NCBI GenBank assembly: GCA_036924085.1
Contig: JAVGWX010000002.1
Span: 153,782,071-153,846,070 of the forward strand
Direction of reading: 5' to 3'
Source of the DNA: Ariolimax columbianus
Lineage: Eukaryota > Mollusca > Gastropoda > Stylommatophora > Arionidae
Length of the DNA stretch: 64,000 bases
Both the position numbers and the translations under genes were made by a program. The first letter of the stretch is position 1. Each line of letters starts with the position of its first letter. Positions 1 through 11,384 of the stretch are shown here, in pieces. The notes under the pieces were generated by a model, which saw only the letters and a list, made by a program, of their open reading frames with translations, was not told where the DNA came from and did no database searches.

Positions 1-660
1 GGAGCCGGTATAACATACAATTGGAGAAAGAAATGGGAGAGAGCCACAGTCTTCTAAACATGTACTTCACGGATGCCCAGCCCAATATGAACTAAGATAC
101 CAGACTTGACCAGATGGAGCAGAACTGAGACAAAAAATATGGGGTCACTACTCAGACTTGACCAGATGGAGCAGAACTGAGACAAAAACTATGGGGTCAC
201 CACTCAGACCTGACCAGATGGAGCAGAACTGAGACAAAAACTATGAGGTCACCGCTCAGACTTGACCAGATGGAGCAGAACTGAGACAAAAAGTATGTGG
301 TCACCACTCAGACTTGACCAGATGGAGCAGAACTGAGACAAAAAGTATGGGGTCACCACTCAGACTTGACCAGATGGAGCAGAACTGAGACAAAAAGTAT
401 GTGGTCACCACTCAGACCTGGCCAGATGGAGCAGAACTGAGACAAAAAGTATGGGGTCACCACTCAGACTTGACCAGATGGAGCAGAACTGAGACAAAAA
501 CTATGGGGTCACCGCTCAGACCTGGGCAGATGGAGCAGAACTGAGACAAAAACTATGGGGTCACCGCTCAGACCTGGAAAGGACCTTGGACTTCATCCTG
601 GCGTTAGGACTGAAGTTTGAGTATGGTCAGCAAACCCGAACGCACAAGAAGAAGAATACA
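1..660 (+). mobile_element. 3' end of a LINE with a C-terminal RNase H-type tail, split by a tandem array
   Basis: Conceptual translation left of the array gives a degenerate stretch with HVLHGCPAQYELRYQT, and right of it LWGHRSDLERTLDFILALGL. Together they look like the end of LINE polyproteins in which a 'HVLxxCP' motif is followed by an 'LWGxxxDLxxTxxFI' tail. That is family knowledge applied by eye. The element enters from the left edge, so its 5' part is outside the window. The 52-bp array sits exactly between the two motifs, and because 52 is not a multiple of three it destroys the frame. This is a dead copy. The LINE clade is not assigned. Confidence 0.55.
101..580. repeat. Minisatellite, 52-bp unit, about 9 copies
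   Basis: The unit start CAGACTTGACCAGATGGAGC recurs at 101, 153, 205, 257 and so on to 569, a constant 52-bp spacing. Units differ by a few bases (CTTGACC/CCTGGCC, AAAAAGTAT/AAAAACTAT). The unit corresponds to part of the LINE end around it, so the array looks like an in-place amplification. Confidence 0.93.
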
Positions 661-2070
661 CACTTGTTTACATATATATATATATATACATATTTATATA
701 ATCCTAAAAAACTGTGTGTTAGAAAATTAAAACGGTATGCTAGCTAGAAGACTCTCCAGCTTATAACATTGAAGATCTTGTCATTCATAAAGTCATTAGT
801 CTGCTCAATTGCTCGATGTTTAATATGCACATTGGTTTGAAATGAATCACATTGAAACTGGACATTTTTTTGTTCCACCATGGAGTGTGAAAGTCTCCTT
901 TTCATTTTCTTGTGGAAAATAGTTTTAGCATGATAAAGTAATCCAATGCCCAACTATCCTTAGTCTGACGACTTGTTCGCATCTCTTCTACCGTGAGGTG
1001 TAGACGTTCTTTTCTTTTTTTATCTGCCCTAAAGTTGCAACAGGGCAAAGTAGCAGGTCCCATGCCCAATAATCCATAGAAACGTTCCTATATTTGGATC
1101 GCCTTTCCAGAACCTGGTAACGCATGAACGGTTTGAGAATCAATATAACTTAAATGATAAACATTTAATTCAGGCGTACATTGACAATCATATGCTTATG
1201 TCCTAATTATGTTGTATTTGTTTGATGGAAAAAGTCTGCGTGTCTTTAAATGAACACATTTCATTAAAAAAATTAATTTCAGACGACATAAAGAAATATA
1301 GGCGATGCACAGTTACCGCACCAGTACAGTAATAAAATCAGACCAACGTTACGGCTACAAAGTATTCGTCAGTGACAAAGAACAACTTTTAACACCTCAC
1401 AAATTACACGATAAACAAAGACAACAATCTCAATGACTAATGTAAATACCATTAGTAAGATAATGGACCAGAATGTGTGATTCACGGTATATCTCTTATG
1501 ACAGATTATGCCAAACAAGAAAAAAAAAATACGTGAACGACAATCACAAACATTCTCTAACACGTACCAACATTTCGACAGACAAATACACACACACATA
1601 TTAAGAGACACAAATGCAACTAAATACACATGTACATATATAAGCAAACGGATGGAGAGGTGAAAATGAAAATTGCGACGGAGAGAAAGAAAGAGAGAGA
1701 TATTGAGAGAAAGGGAAAAAAGAAGAAATGTGAAGGGAAGACTACGTATTTATTTTCACTTTGAAACATACAAGACTATCGAAGATTTGAACTCGTATCC
1801 TTTGGCTCAAAGAATGACATAACAAACTGTCGGCCACCGACGTCTTCCCTTCTGTCATACGCGGTAATCTACGGCTCCGTAATCCTCACATTAAATACCA
1901 TGTCTCTCCGACTGCGGAAGGCCGAGAGCACAAGTGCTGCTTGATCCAAAACATGAACAGTTACTTGTGCATTCGAGTTATTAGGTATATCATATTAGTC
2001 AAACTATTTATGACGATCATGTTTGAATATATAAACCTTCTTAGAAATGGATGAAAGTTGACACTATCCG
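581..2070. other. No gene seen; low-complexity and unique sequence
   Basis: The stretch is AT-rich with a short (TA)n at about 674-690 and a GA-rich tract at about 1675-1740. Open frames of 69 and 92 codons on the minus strand have no recognisable motif and lie in biased sequence. At about 1770-1850 the minus strand carries a tRNA-like stretch with a B-box-like GAGTTCAAATC, probably the head of a decayed SINE and not a functional tRNA. Confidence 0.6.
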
Positions 2071-2790
2071 ATGATTCCTGATCCCAACCAACTCACTGAC
2101 GTGACCTCTGACCTAATGACCCTTGACCACTCACTGACATGACTTCTCATCTCCTGACGCCGCCTATTTACTGACATGCCGCTCGATACCTACCCACGAA
2201 CTGACATGGACACTGACACATGTCCACTCATTGACACGGTACTTGAGTTTCATTCCCGGATGAACATGGAAGCTGGCTCTGGTCACTCACTGACACGGTC
2301 CTTGAGTTCCATTCACTCGTGAACATGGAAGCTGGCTCTGGTCACTCACTGACACGGTTCTTGAGTTCCATTCACTCGTGAACATGGAAGCTGGTTCTGG
2401 TCACTCACTTACACGGTCCTTGAGTTCCATTCACTCAAGAACATGGAAAGTGAATCTGGTCAGTCACTGAGCTCCATTCACTTCCTGACATGGCTCCTGA
2501 ACCCCGTATGATCACTATCATGGTCTCTGAGCTCCATCTAAGCAGTGTCATGTCTCCTGACGTATGTCTATTTAATGAAATGGTATCTTAACCCTTACCA
2601 CTCACTGACACGTTTCCTGACCACCTATTACCACATTTGCACACACCCTGACACACTTACTCTCGTCCACTCTTTGAAATGTCCCCCAACCCTCTGACTC
2701 TCATCCACTCATTGGCATGACTCCAGTCTGCTGGTCCGTGTCCTCCACCTGACATGGCCCCTGACCCCGTCCGCTCAGCTCCCAACCTCC
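2070..2790. repeat. Degenerate minisatellite; 59-bp unit clearest at about 2225-2460
   Basis: The phrase TGACACGGT...TTGAGTTCCATTCACTC recurs with 59-bp spacing (2232, 2291, 2350, 2409). On both sides, shorter decayed versions of 'CTCACTGACATG ... CCTGACC' continue for several hundred bases, so this looks like an old array with a younger core. Confidence 0.75.
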
Positions 2791-3274
2791 GTCCACTTTG
2801 GGGCATCAAATCCATTCCCAGTCTATAAAGCAGAAATCAAATTTCCGAACGCTGATAGGATCAAATAAAAGTGTCTTTATAGTTGAGAAGACGACAAGAA
2901 TATGCCTACTGTAACCTTCCCATCATGCAGTAAAAGTTAGGTATAGAGGGAAGTGAGTGGGACTGGCAACATCGTCGTGTAAAACCATTGCTTCAAAAAT
3001 TATATTGCCTCTGAGTGTCCTTAAAAGTGGTAAGGTAAGGGCAATATACAGTGCTAGACCTGTGCTTCAACTAATTGAAGCGGAAGTAACAATCAACCAA
3101 TAACCTCTGTCACTTGATTAGAACTCTTCTCGCGAGATGAATATTGATCTCCGTTCAATGACGTGTTCTATGTGTTCTCGTTTGGCCACCTCTTCATGTC
3201 TGGCCGACTCTGGCTGCTTTTTCTATTGTCTTTCTCGCCTTTTTATCTTTCATCTAACTTTCGTCTACCTATAT

Positions 3275-4480
3275 AAGGTATACTCTGAGTGGTGTGAAGT
3301 AAAAAGGGGAGTGCCACAGGGTTCGATTTGGGACCAGTTTTCATCTTGATATATATAAACGATTTGGACATTGATATTGGATCCACGATTGCAAAATTCG
3401 CTGATGACACAAAACTTTGCAGTAGTGTCTCATCTAAAGCTGAAGTGGATATATTGAGGTCGGATTTATATAAAATTCGAGAATGGCCTGTAAGCTGGCA
3501 AGGGAAGTTTAATATAGATAAATGTAGTCCTCCACATGGGTAGATCCAATATGGAACATAATTAAAAAATGGGTGAGAACAATATTAGCAAGTTAGACAA
3601 GGAAAGGGATCTAAGAGTTTTAATAGATCATACAGGTGAGGGGAGTGAGCAAGTACAGGTAGCAATGAAAAAGGCAAATGCAATGTTAGGTATGATAAAA
3701 AACAATATAATTGTTGTTTTTGTTATTTTTTTGTTTGTTTTGCGTTCGCCTTATTTTTTCTAATCCCCAAGTCGGTGTGCGTTGCACTGTGGTTTTTATT
3801 TTGCGCCTGTCGGCATGCATTTTATGTAAGGGTCTGCTTCTTCCTGCATTTTCTAAGAGTTTGCTTCCCCGGGGTAACGGCCGGTGCTGTGATGGGGATC
3901 GAATCCAGCACCTTCGGATTGTGAGCCGTGCCACTTAACGACTAGGCCACGCCGTTTCCTAAAAGCAATATTAAACATAGGAGCAAGGAAGTGATAGTAA
4001 AACTGTATAAAGCATTAGTTAGAACTAGAGAACTGTGTGGAGTCCCTACCATAAACATGCTGGAAAGAATACAAAAAAGAGCGACAAAGCTGACAGTGGG
4101 ATTACAGAATTACAGTTATGAGGAAAGTCTCACAAAAACCGGCCTACATTGTCTAGAAGAGATACACATTCGAGGTGACTTAATACAAGTTTATAAGATG
4201 ACCAGAGAAATGATAAATTAGACTATAACAAGTTTTCAAAATACCACCACCTACCTACAAGAACGAGAGGGCATAGCTACAAATTAACTAAAGAAAGGTC
4301 CAAATTAGATATTAGGAAATATTTTCTTAGCGATTGGTGAATGCCATATGAAGAAGTGGAGACAGGGAGAATTAATTCATTTAAGAATAGATTGGATGCG
4401 CATAGCTTTTAGAGCAAGGTAATATAAATGAAACTGGTTGTATACAGACTCTGCAAAGTCTTCTAAACCAGTATGGCTTG
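3275..4480 (+). mobile_element. CR1-like LINE relic: reverse transcriptase C-terminal half and 3' end
   Basis: Non-LTR retrotransposon reverse transcriptase remains. Visible motifs are RGVPQGS (about 3306-3325), the catalytic FADDTKL box (about 3397-3418), then ANAMLGMIK, VIVKLYKALVR, LERIQKRATKL and the tail YKMTREMIN followed by RTRGHSYKLTKERSKLDIRK. These are standard blocks of the RT and thumb region in CR1-type LINEs. The reading frame shifts near 3330 and 3545 and is broken by a SINE at 3709-3960, so the copy cannot be functional. The 3' end with 'CAGACTCTGCAAAGTCTTCT' recurs in inverted orientation at 32690-32860 and 37960-38295, so this family has at least three copies here. The N-terminal endonuclease part is absent (5' truncation). 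Confidence 0.85.
3709..3960 (-). mobile_element. tRNA-derived SINE (type A) nested in the CR1-like LINE
   Basis: On the minus strand the head reads like a tRNA promoter: an A-box-like TGGCCTAGTCGTTAAGTGGC and a B-box-like GGATTCGATCC. The body extends left and ends in an A-rich tail (seen as T-rich sequence at about 3711-3745). It is flanked by near-identical 11-bp direct repeats, AAAAACAATAT (3698-3708) and AAAAGCAATAT (3961-3971), which fit a target-site duplication inside the LINE. A second copy of the family is at 60455-60690. Confidence 0.8.
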
Positions 4481-4645
4481 ACTTCGTTCGTTCTCAATCT
4501 TCCGCTACCAAACACTGAAAGGGCTTAAGTAACAGAATGTAGTCCAGAGAACGGAATGCGTTGTGTCGTAGTTTACAGCTTGACTGCGATATTTGCACCT
4601 TTCTGCCAAACACATCCGACTTCAGCAATCATGTTTGAGTACCGG
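4480..4645 (+). repeat. Dispersed repeat family C, copy 1
   Basis: About 160 bp containing 'GATGTAGTCCAGAGAACGGA' (as AATGTAGTCC...) and ending near 'ACACATCCGACTTCAGCA'. Close relatives lie at 5635-5785 and 47350-47515 (same strand) and at 30310-30430 and 48180-48275 (opposite strand). It directly follows the 3' end of the CR1-like relic. No coding motif or tRNA-like head was recognised, so the class is unknown. Confidence 0.7.
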
Positions 4646-5115
4646 GTTAGCATTGCCTCTTCGATCCCTTCTCCTTAGCCAGTCTGTTCTGTTGCAGCCT
4701 GTTATCTTGGATCACCGCGAGGAGGCGTAGAAGGATCTTGGCAGCTCTGTTTCGCCGGCCCTGACGCTAGCAGTCAGCTTTGTGTTGCTGACCACTGCAG
4801 CTCATGCGCTGCTCAGCATCTGGATCCCCTAAACCAGTAAGAAGACGTTAAGTTAAGTTTGTTTTTGTTTTGTATTTTTTTCTTTTTTTTTGGTGTGAGT
4901 TTTGACCTAGATTCCATAACCATAGTGCGCTGTACTGTGTTTCGTGCCATGTAGCACAATGCATCACACTTTATGGCCAACTGTATTAATGGGTTCACAC
5001 CCTGTTTGGGTACTTTTTTGGTCAACGAATCCGAACTCATGTATATTGGGTTTGTGAGCTGAAGCACTATCACTGCCATCACAGTACTAGTCTATTCGGT
5101 GTTCTGGTCTGCCAT
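4646..5115. other. No gene seen
   Basis: Unique-looking sequence with a T-rich tract at about 4858-4893. Short open frames here show no recognisable motif. Confidence 0.5.
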
Positions 5116-5420
5116 GTACAGTTACGGCGGCATAGCTTCGGTAAAGGTAGCCTCATATCGGATGTTGCTGTTGGTGATGAAGTGCTACAAACTTATTTTG
5201 TACTAAATCTTGTTCTTCCAATGCGGTATGGTAGCTCTCCCCCGCTGAGGCTGAATTTCCTTCCCTGACAGTAAACCAGATCACCGTCTGATGCTGGGTT
5301 GACTGTAGCGTGTCTACAACCAGGATCCAATATGGTACCTTTGCCACAAGATACAAGTACTCTGCTACTTATACTGCACTCCTGGCAGATTCTCATGTGT
5401 CTAGTGTGTTCCATCTAATT
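5115..5420 (-). mobile_element. Core-type SINE, decayed
   Basis: On the minus strand the stretch carries the core 'AGTCAACCCAGC' followed by 'GATCTGGTTTACTGTCAGGG', matching in order the SINE-like pieces at 31437-31712, 55770-55895 and 61700-61962. The body segment around 5138-5185 ('GGTAGCCTCAT...GTGATGAAGTG') also recurs at about 20505-20580 and 61745. The tRNA-like head near 5330-5420 is degenerate. Confidence 0.6.
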
Positions 5421-5439
5421 CAGAAAGAGCTCGATACTC

Positions 5440-5615
5440 ATAATTCATGTAATGAATACTCATAATTCCTGTAATGGATACTTATAATTCCTGTAATGGA
5501 TACTCATAACTCTTGTAATGGATACTTATAATTCCTGTAATGGATACTCATAATTCCTTAATGAATACTCATAACTCTTGTAATGGATACTCATAATTCC
5601 TTTAATGGATATTGA
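5440..5615. repeat. Minisatellite, 22-bp unit, about 8 copies
   Basis: Repeats of ACTCATAATTCCTGTAATGG plus AT, with CTTATAATT and ATAACTCTTG variants. It is immediately followed by family C copy 2. Confidence 0.9.
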
Positions 5616-5634
5616 TCTTCTTCTTCTTCTTTGT

Positions 5635-5785
5635 CTGCGTTTGTTCTCAAGTTCCCAATACCAAGCCTTGAACAGGGCTTTGCAAGTAGCAGGATGTAGT
5701 CCAGAGAACGGAATGCGCTGTGTCGCTAGTTTACAGATGGACTGCGATATTTGCACCTTTCAGTCCAACACATCCGTCTTCAGCA
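5635..5785 (+). repeat. Dispersed repeat family C, copy 2
   Basis: Shares 'GATGTAGTCCAGAGAACGGA' and 'GACTGCGATATTTGCACCTT' with the copy at 4480-4645 and ends with 'ACACATCCGTCTTCAGCAG' like the copy at 47350-47515. Unclassified. Confidence 0.75.
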
Positions 5786-6129
5786 GGGATATTGATAATT
5801 GGTGTCTAGTATCCACATAAACTGAATGGCGTAGTGGGTAGGAAAGGGAAACTAAACACAGCTAATAATAGCACCACTTATAGTAGCACGAAAGAACAAC
5901 AAGAACAGTAATTATAGTAGGAGAATAAAACAATAATAGAGGCAGTTATAGAAGGGAAATAGAACACAATAGTCAATCAAACCCGCTCTTTGTGTCTCTA
6001 TTCAGCTGAAATTTAATATTAGTTGCTTCTCAAATTCCTTTCTTAGTGTATTTTTGGGTCTACCTCTCTCTCACTCTCGCTCTCTATCTCTCTCCCTCTC
6101 TTTTTGTCTTTAAGGATTCCATGTAAGAG

Positions 6130-7010
6130 CCTGTCTGACTATGTTGGAAAGTGTCTTCCGTAGCGTATGTTCTTTCCAGTATCATTTTCTTTGCTTAATT
6201 TGTTGCTCCAGAGACTGCTGTTGGCTCCTTTTTAATAGGTCTTCATGTCTTATCATGTCCTGCCACTTTATGCCCATTACTCTTCGTTGGCATCTGCTAG
6301 CAAAGGACTATAGTCTTTGTTGTATGACTTTGGTTGTTCTCAATATCTCCGCTCTATACAGCGGCACCGACTTGACACTGCTGTTGAATATTCTAATTTT
6401 GGTCTGAATAGAATCTTGATGTCTCTTGCTTAGTGTCAGGAATTCCCATCTTGGGTTTCCAGTTCCAACTGGTCATTACATATACAAGTGTTCTTCCTGA
6501 TATGTCAATGGTGCTGCCCAATAGGTAAAGGTATCCACTTCTCACAAAGGCTGTCCCGTCAGTTTGATTACATTTTGTTGAAAGTTCTGAGTTTAAGGAG
6601 CTTGGTTTTCTTCATGTTGATATTCAGTCCAAATTTTTGATTGTTGTTTTCACCCTATCAAGTTTCTCTTGTATTTGGATCATCTGCGTAGTCGAGGTCC
6701 TCTAATTGTGACAATAGTGTCTACTGAATACCAGTTCTTTTTCTTTCGAGTGATGTCCTCATTATCAAATCTATAGCTAACAAGAACAGGAAAGGCGAGA
6801 GATGGGATCTTTGTCTTACACCTGTTTGCAACCAGACGCTGTTATCCAGTGCTCCTTCGTGTACCACTCTGCTAAGTGTATCTTTGTACATATTCTTTGA
6901 GGTTTAAGGACCTCTGAAATCCTATAGTGTCTCAACTGTTGCCATTGAGTCCTTCAATTCACACTGTCAAACGCCTTTTCACAGTCTATACAATTGGCAT
7001 GTAAAGATGT
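6130..7010 (-). mobile_element. LINE relic: reverse transcriptase core
   Basis: The minus strand preserves several RT motifs in order. DCEKAFDSV is at about 6963-6990, VRQRSHLSPFLFLLAID at about 6772-6825 (in frame and little damaged), and the catalytic box LEDLDYADD at about 6679-6705. A tail including SGYLYLLGSTI lies near 6510-6550. Stops and frameshifts between these blocks show it is dead. No endonuclease domain was recognised upstream. The sequence is not obviously the same family as the CR1-like relic at 3275-4480 or the relic at 14030-16400, so several LINE lineages have inserted in this locus. Confidence 0.8.
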
Positions 7011-8495
7011 TTTCCATTCACTACTTTGTTCTACTATGACGTAATGAGTAGTTATTTGATCTACCACAATAATAACATAAATTCTATAGTGGGAAAGCAA
7101 ACACAATAATAACAGACAAATGTAATTATTGAAGGGAAATGTGGTTAAGAGAGTCTGCTATTGCCGTCAGGGATGAAATGCCAGATATTTTATTTGTGCT
7201 GTGTTCGATGCTTATCGTGCGGAGTTGTTAATTCTTGATGGTTTTGTTGGTATCAAATTCTAGTGATTTTCTAATACCACGGATAGTTATAACATAGGGG
7301 GGTTTACCACTGTGTATCATAGGGTCGATCCCCACCTATTTGTCCAAGCTGCTGCAACAAATACTGTTGCCACATCTTTACACCGCACGGTAGAAGAAAA
7401 ACGGCTATACCAAGAGAAAATACACAATAATGGCCTGGACTGAACATGCCAACGACCACATAATGGACACACGATAGAAGATTGACCGTCCCCAGGCTGT
7501 CTGTCCAGTAGACAGATGTGACGAACGACTGTCCTATTGAATACGTGTTTCAGAGGTGGAACGTATTCTTTTGTTCCATGCGTTACGTTATTTCGGTTTC
7601 TTGATTCATTTATTGTTGAGTTTGTCATTTATTGCGAGTCTGTTATCTAATTGCCACCTACGCGGACCGCTGAATCTGAATCCTCGTTTTGTTTTCCGGA
7701 TTTCACGAGCGAGTTGATAAACGCGATGTTACGTTCTGAGTCCTGCAGAAGGTGAGACAACGAAACGGCCGCTTTTGTCACACTGGGACACTGACAACAT
7801 ACGTGAGCCACCCACCAAGAATGGACCATTTGAGTCCATTCCCTACCGTCCAAATTTGGTGATAAATCTTCCGATAATTGGTGTCCGTAGCGACTGTTTA
7901 ACTCCCAGGGATTGCGTCAGTTGAGACTGAGTCGCTTATCTGGAATTGAGGTCAGTGGCATTTTAAATTCCGGTGGGATTACTTCGTTCCCGCTATGTAA
8001 TGTCATGTTCTACAGTGGACATCGCTATAGTCTGATCGGATGTGGTCAAACTCTCTCTGTCATAAGTAACAGTGTCAACTATTGGTAACACCAGAGCTGC
8101 GTCATCCATTCACATAATGGCGGTCACTGTCGTGCCTGTCCTGCTCTTTAGATGACCGGAAGTAATCGTGGAAACACAGACATGTAGCAGAGGCCAGTTC
8201 ACATACTCTATCGGTTTCTCGGCGGCGGAAACCAAGATGGCGACAGAAGAGGAACATGGAGTATCGTAGAAGGAACTAAACAAGGTGGAACATATTAATC
8301 AAGAACAACTGGAGCTCTCTTTTAGGAGTTGGGGGGTGGGGGGAGGGGGGGGGGTCGGCCTGTGTTTCACTAGGTGACAAGACGGATGAATGAGGATGAA
8401 ATAATCATCGGTAAGGATCTGGCCTCACGCTCTAGCTGAGAAGCCTCATCATTCTTTCTCTACCTGCAGAACAGATCCATGTGTAAAAACAAGAA
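7011..8495. other. No gene recognised; unique sequence with a poly-G tract
   Basis: Two minus-strand open frames (7317-7628 and 7647-7853) are of ordinary composition, but I recognise no family and see no splice context, so they are not called genes. A run of guanines at about 8330-8353 (G6, G6, G10 blocks separated by single bases) could fold as a G-quadruplex. At 8426-8445 a single copy of GCTCTAGCTGAGAAG appears, the same word that forms the 19-bp array starting near 11385. Confidence 0.55.
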
Positions 8496-8502
8496 GAGTC
8501 AT

Positions 8503-10275
8503 CTAGCTTTGTTAGATCCCACTAGAGAGCTAACTTTGTTAGATCCTACTAGAGAGCTAACTTTGTCAGATCTCACTAGAGAGCTAACTTTGCTCGTACC
8601 CACTAGAGAACTAGCTTTATTAGATCCCACTTGAGAGCTAACTTTGTTAGATCCCACTAGAGAGCTAACTTTGCTCGTACCCACTAGAGAACTAGCTTTA
8701 TTAGATCCCACTTGAGAGCTAACTTTGTTAGATCCCACTAGAGAGCTAGCTTTATTAGATCCCACTTGAGAGCTAACTTTGTTAGATCCCACTAGAGAGC
8801 TAACTTTGTTAGATCCCACTAGAGAGCTAGCTTTGTTAGATCCCACTAGAGAGCTAACTTTGTTAGATCCCACTAGAGAGCTAACTTTGCTCGTACCCAC
8901 TAGAGAACTAGCTTTGTTAGATCCCACTAGAGAGCTAACTTTGTTAGATTCCACTAGAGAGCTAACTTTGTTAGATCCCACTAGAGAGCTAACTATGCTC
9001 GTACCCACTAGAGAACTAGCTTTATTAGATCCCACTTGAGAGCTAACTTTGTTAGATCCCACTAGAAAGCTAACTTTGTTAGATCCCACTAGAGAGCTAA
9101 CTTTGTTAGATCCCACTAGAGAGCTAACTTTGCCTCTTCCCACTAGAGAGCTAACTTTGTTAGATCCCACTAGAGAGCTAACTTTGCCTCTTCCCACTAG
9201 AGAGATAACTATGTTAGATCCCACTAGAGATCTAACTTTGCCCCTTCCCATTAGAAAGCTAACTTTGGTAGATCCCACTAGAGAGCTACCTTTGTCCCAT
9301 CTGACTAGAGAGCTGGTTTTGCCGCATCCCCTTAAAGAGCTAACGTGGTCACACCCCACTAGAGAGCTAGATTTGCCACATCCCACTAGATAGTGAACTT
9401 TGACTCACCCCACTAGAAAGCTAGATTTGTCACATCCTACAAGAGAGGGAGATTTATCACATCCTACAAGAGAGCTAGCTTTGTCACATCCTACACAAGA
9501 GCTAGATTTGTCACATCCTACAAGAGAGCTAGGTTTGTCAAATCCTACACGAGAGCTAGATTTATCACATCCTACAAGAGAGCTAGATTTGTCATATCCT
9601 ACACGAGAGCTAGATTTATCACATCCTACAAGAGAGCTAGATTTGTCACATCCTACACGAGAGCTAGATTTGTCACATCCTAAACGAGAGCTAGATTTAT
9701 GACATCATACAAGAGTGCTAGATTTGTCCCATCCTACACGAGAGCTAGATTTGTCTCATCCCACTAGAGAGCCAACTTTGTCACACCCCACTAGAGAGCC
9801 AGCTTTGTCACACCCCAATAGAGAGCCAGCTTTGTCACACCCTACTAGATAGCCAACTTTGTCACACCTCACTAGAGAGCCAGCTTTGTCACACCCCACT
9901 AGAGAGCCAGCTTTGTCACACTCTACTAGAGAGCCAGCTTTGTCACACCCCACTAGAGTGCCAGCTTTGTCACACCTCACTAGAGAGCCAGCTTTGTCAC
10001 ACCCTACTAGAGAGCCAGCTTTGTCACACCCTACTAGAGAGCCAGCTTTGTTACACCTCACTAGAGAGCCAGCTTTGTCACACCCCACTAGAGAGCCAGC
10101 TTTGTCACACCCCACTAGAAAGCCAGCTTTGTCACACCCCACTAGAGAGCCAGCTTTGTCACACCTCATTAGAGAGCCACCTTTGTCACACCCTACTAGA
10201 GAGCCAGCTTTGTCACACCTCACTAGAGAGCCACCTTTGTCCCATCTCATTAGAGAGCGAGCTCCATCAAGCAAA
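8503..10275. repeat. Minisatellite, 27-bp unit, about 65 copies in three sequence blocks
   Basis: The unit is 27 bp throughout but falls into three blocks. Block A is 8503-9410 (TTAGATCCCACTAGAGAGC type), block B is about 9410-9765 (CACATCCTACAAGAGAGC type) and block C is about 9770-10275 (CACACCCCACTAGAGAGC type). Within block A, variants such as CTCGTACCC recur every few units, suggesting higher-order copying. Because 27 is divisible by three, both strands stay open for up to 295 codons. These frames lack any start context or domain and are taken as by-products of the array. Confidence 0.95.
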
Positions 10276-10339
10276 TATTAGATCTCCGTCTCAGGCCGGG
10301 AGAATTCAACGTGTGAAGGTTAGTATGAATGGATCTAAC

Positions 10340-11275
10340 GAACATACCAGATGAGACGGGGCCAGTTAAGTAGAACTAGAAACCATGTGAGAAGGGGCAG
10401 TTAAGTATAGCTAGATACCAGGTGAGAATGGTTCCAGTTAAGTAGAGCTAGAAACCAAGTGAGAAGGGACAGTTAAGTAGAGCTAGATACCAGGTGAGAA
10501 GGGACAATTAAGTAGAGCCAGATACCAGGTGAGAAGGGGTCCAATTAAGTAGAGTAGATACCAGATGAGAAAGAACAATTAAGTAAAGCCAGATACCAGG
10601 TGAGAAGGGGGGCCAGTTAAGTAAAGCCAGATACCAGGTGAGAAGGAACAGTTAAGTAGAGCCAGATACCAGGTGAGAAGGGACAATTAAGTAGAGCTAG
10701 ATACCAGCTGAGAAGGGACAGTTAAGTAGAGCTAGATACCAGGTGAGAAGGGACAGTTAAGTAGAGCTAGATACCAGGTGAGAATGGGCCCAGTTAAGTA
10801 GAGCTAGATACCAGGTGAGAAGGGACAGTTAAGTAGAGCTAGATACCAGGTGAGAATGGGTCCAGTTAAGTAGAGCTAGATACCAGGTGAGAAGGGACAG
10901 TTAAGTAGAGCTAGATACCAGGTGAGAAGGGACAGTTAAGTAGAGCTAGATAACAGGTGGGAATGAGTCCAATTAAGTAGAGTTAGATACCAGGTGAGAA
11001 GGGACAATTAAGCAGAGCTAGATACCAGGTGAGAAGGAACAGTTAAGTAGAGCTAGATACCAGGTGAGAAGGGATAGTTAAGTACAGCTAGATACCAGGT
11101 GAGAATGGGTCCAGTTAAGTAGAGCTAGATACCAGGTTAGAAGGGACAGTTAAGTAGAGCTGGATACCAGGTGAGAAGGGACAGTTAAGTAGAGCTAGAT
11201 ACCAGGTGAGAATGGGTCCAGTTAAGTAGAGCTAGATACCAGCTGAGAAGGGGTTCAGTTAAGTAGAGCTTGTAT
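10340..11275. repeat. Minisatellite, 35-bp unit, about 26 copies
   Basis: GATACCAGGTGAGAAGGGAC then AGTTAAGTAGAGCTA, spaced 35 bp (for example 10700 to 10735), with longer units where AAGGGAC is replaced by AATGGGTCC. It follows the 27-bp array with a gap of about 60 bp. Confidence 0.95.
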
Positions 11276-11384
11276 ATTTGGGAGGCAAGGTGCTAACCTC
11301 ACAGGTTCGCTATGGCTGAGAGGTTAGGCTCAAGCCCCGCACACAGAGGGGGGTAAAGGGCAAGCCTCAGACAAATTTGGGACT

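Noticed and set aside
1770..1850. Possible tRNA gene on the minus strand
   Set aside because: A B-box-like word is present but a full cloverleaf with anticodon stem could not be made out. More likely a SINE head relic.
7317..7853. Pair of adjacent minus-strand frames (103 and 68 codons) with ordinary composition
   Set aside because: No recognisable family, no supported splice pair. Left as unassigned sequence.
8499..9386. 295-codon minus-strand frame of a nine-residue repeat (SSLVGSNKV type)
   Set aside because: It lies wholly in the 27-bp array, the opposite strand is open too, and unit length divisible by three explains it. No signal, domain or splice context.
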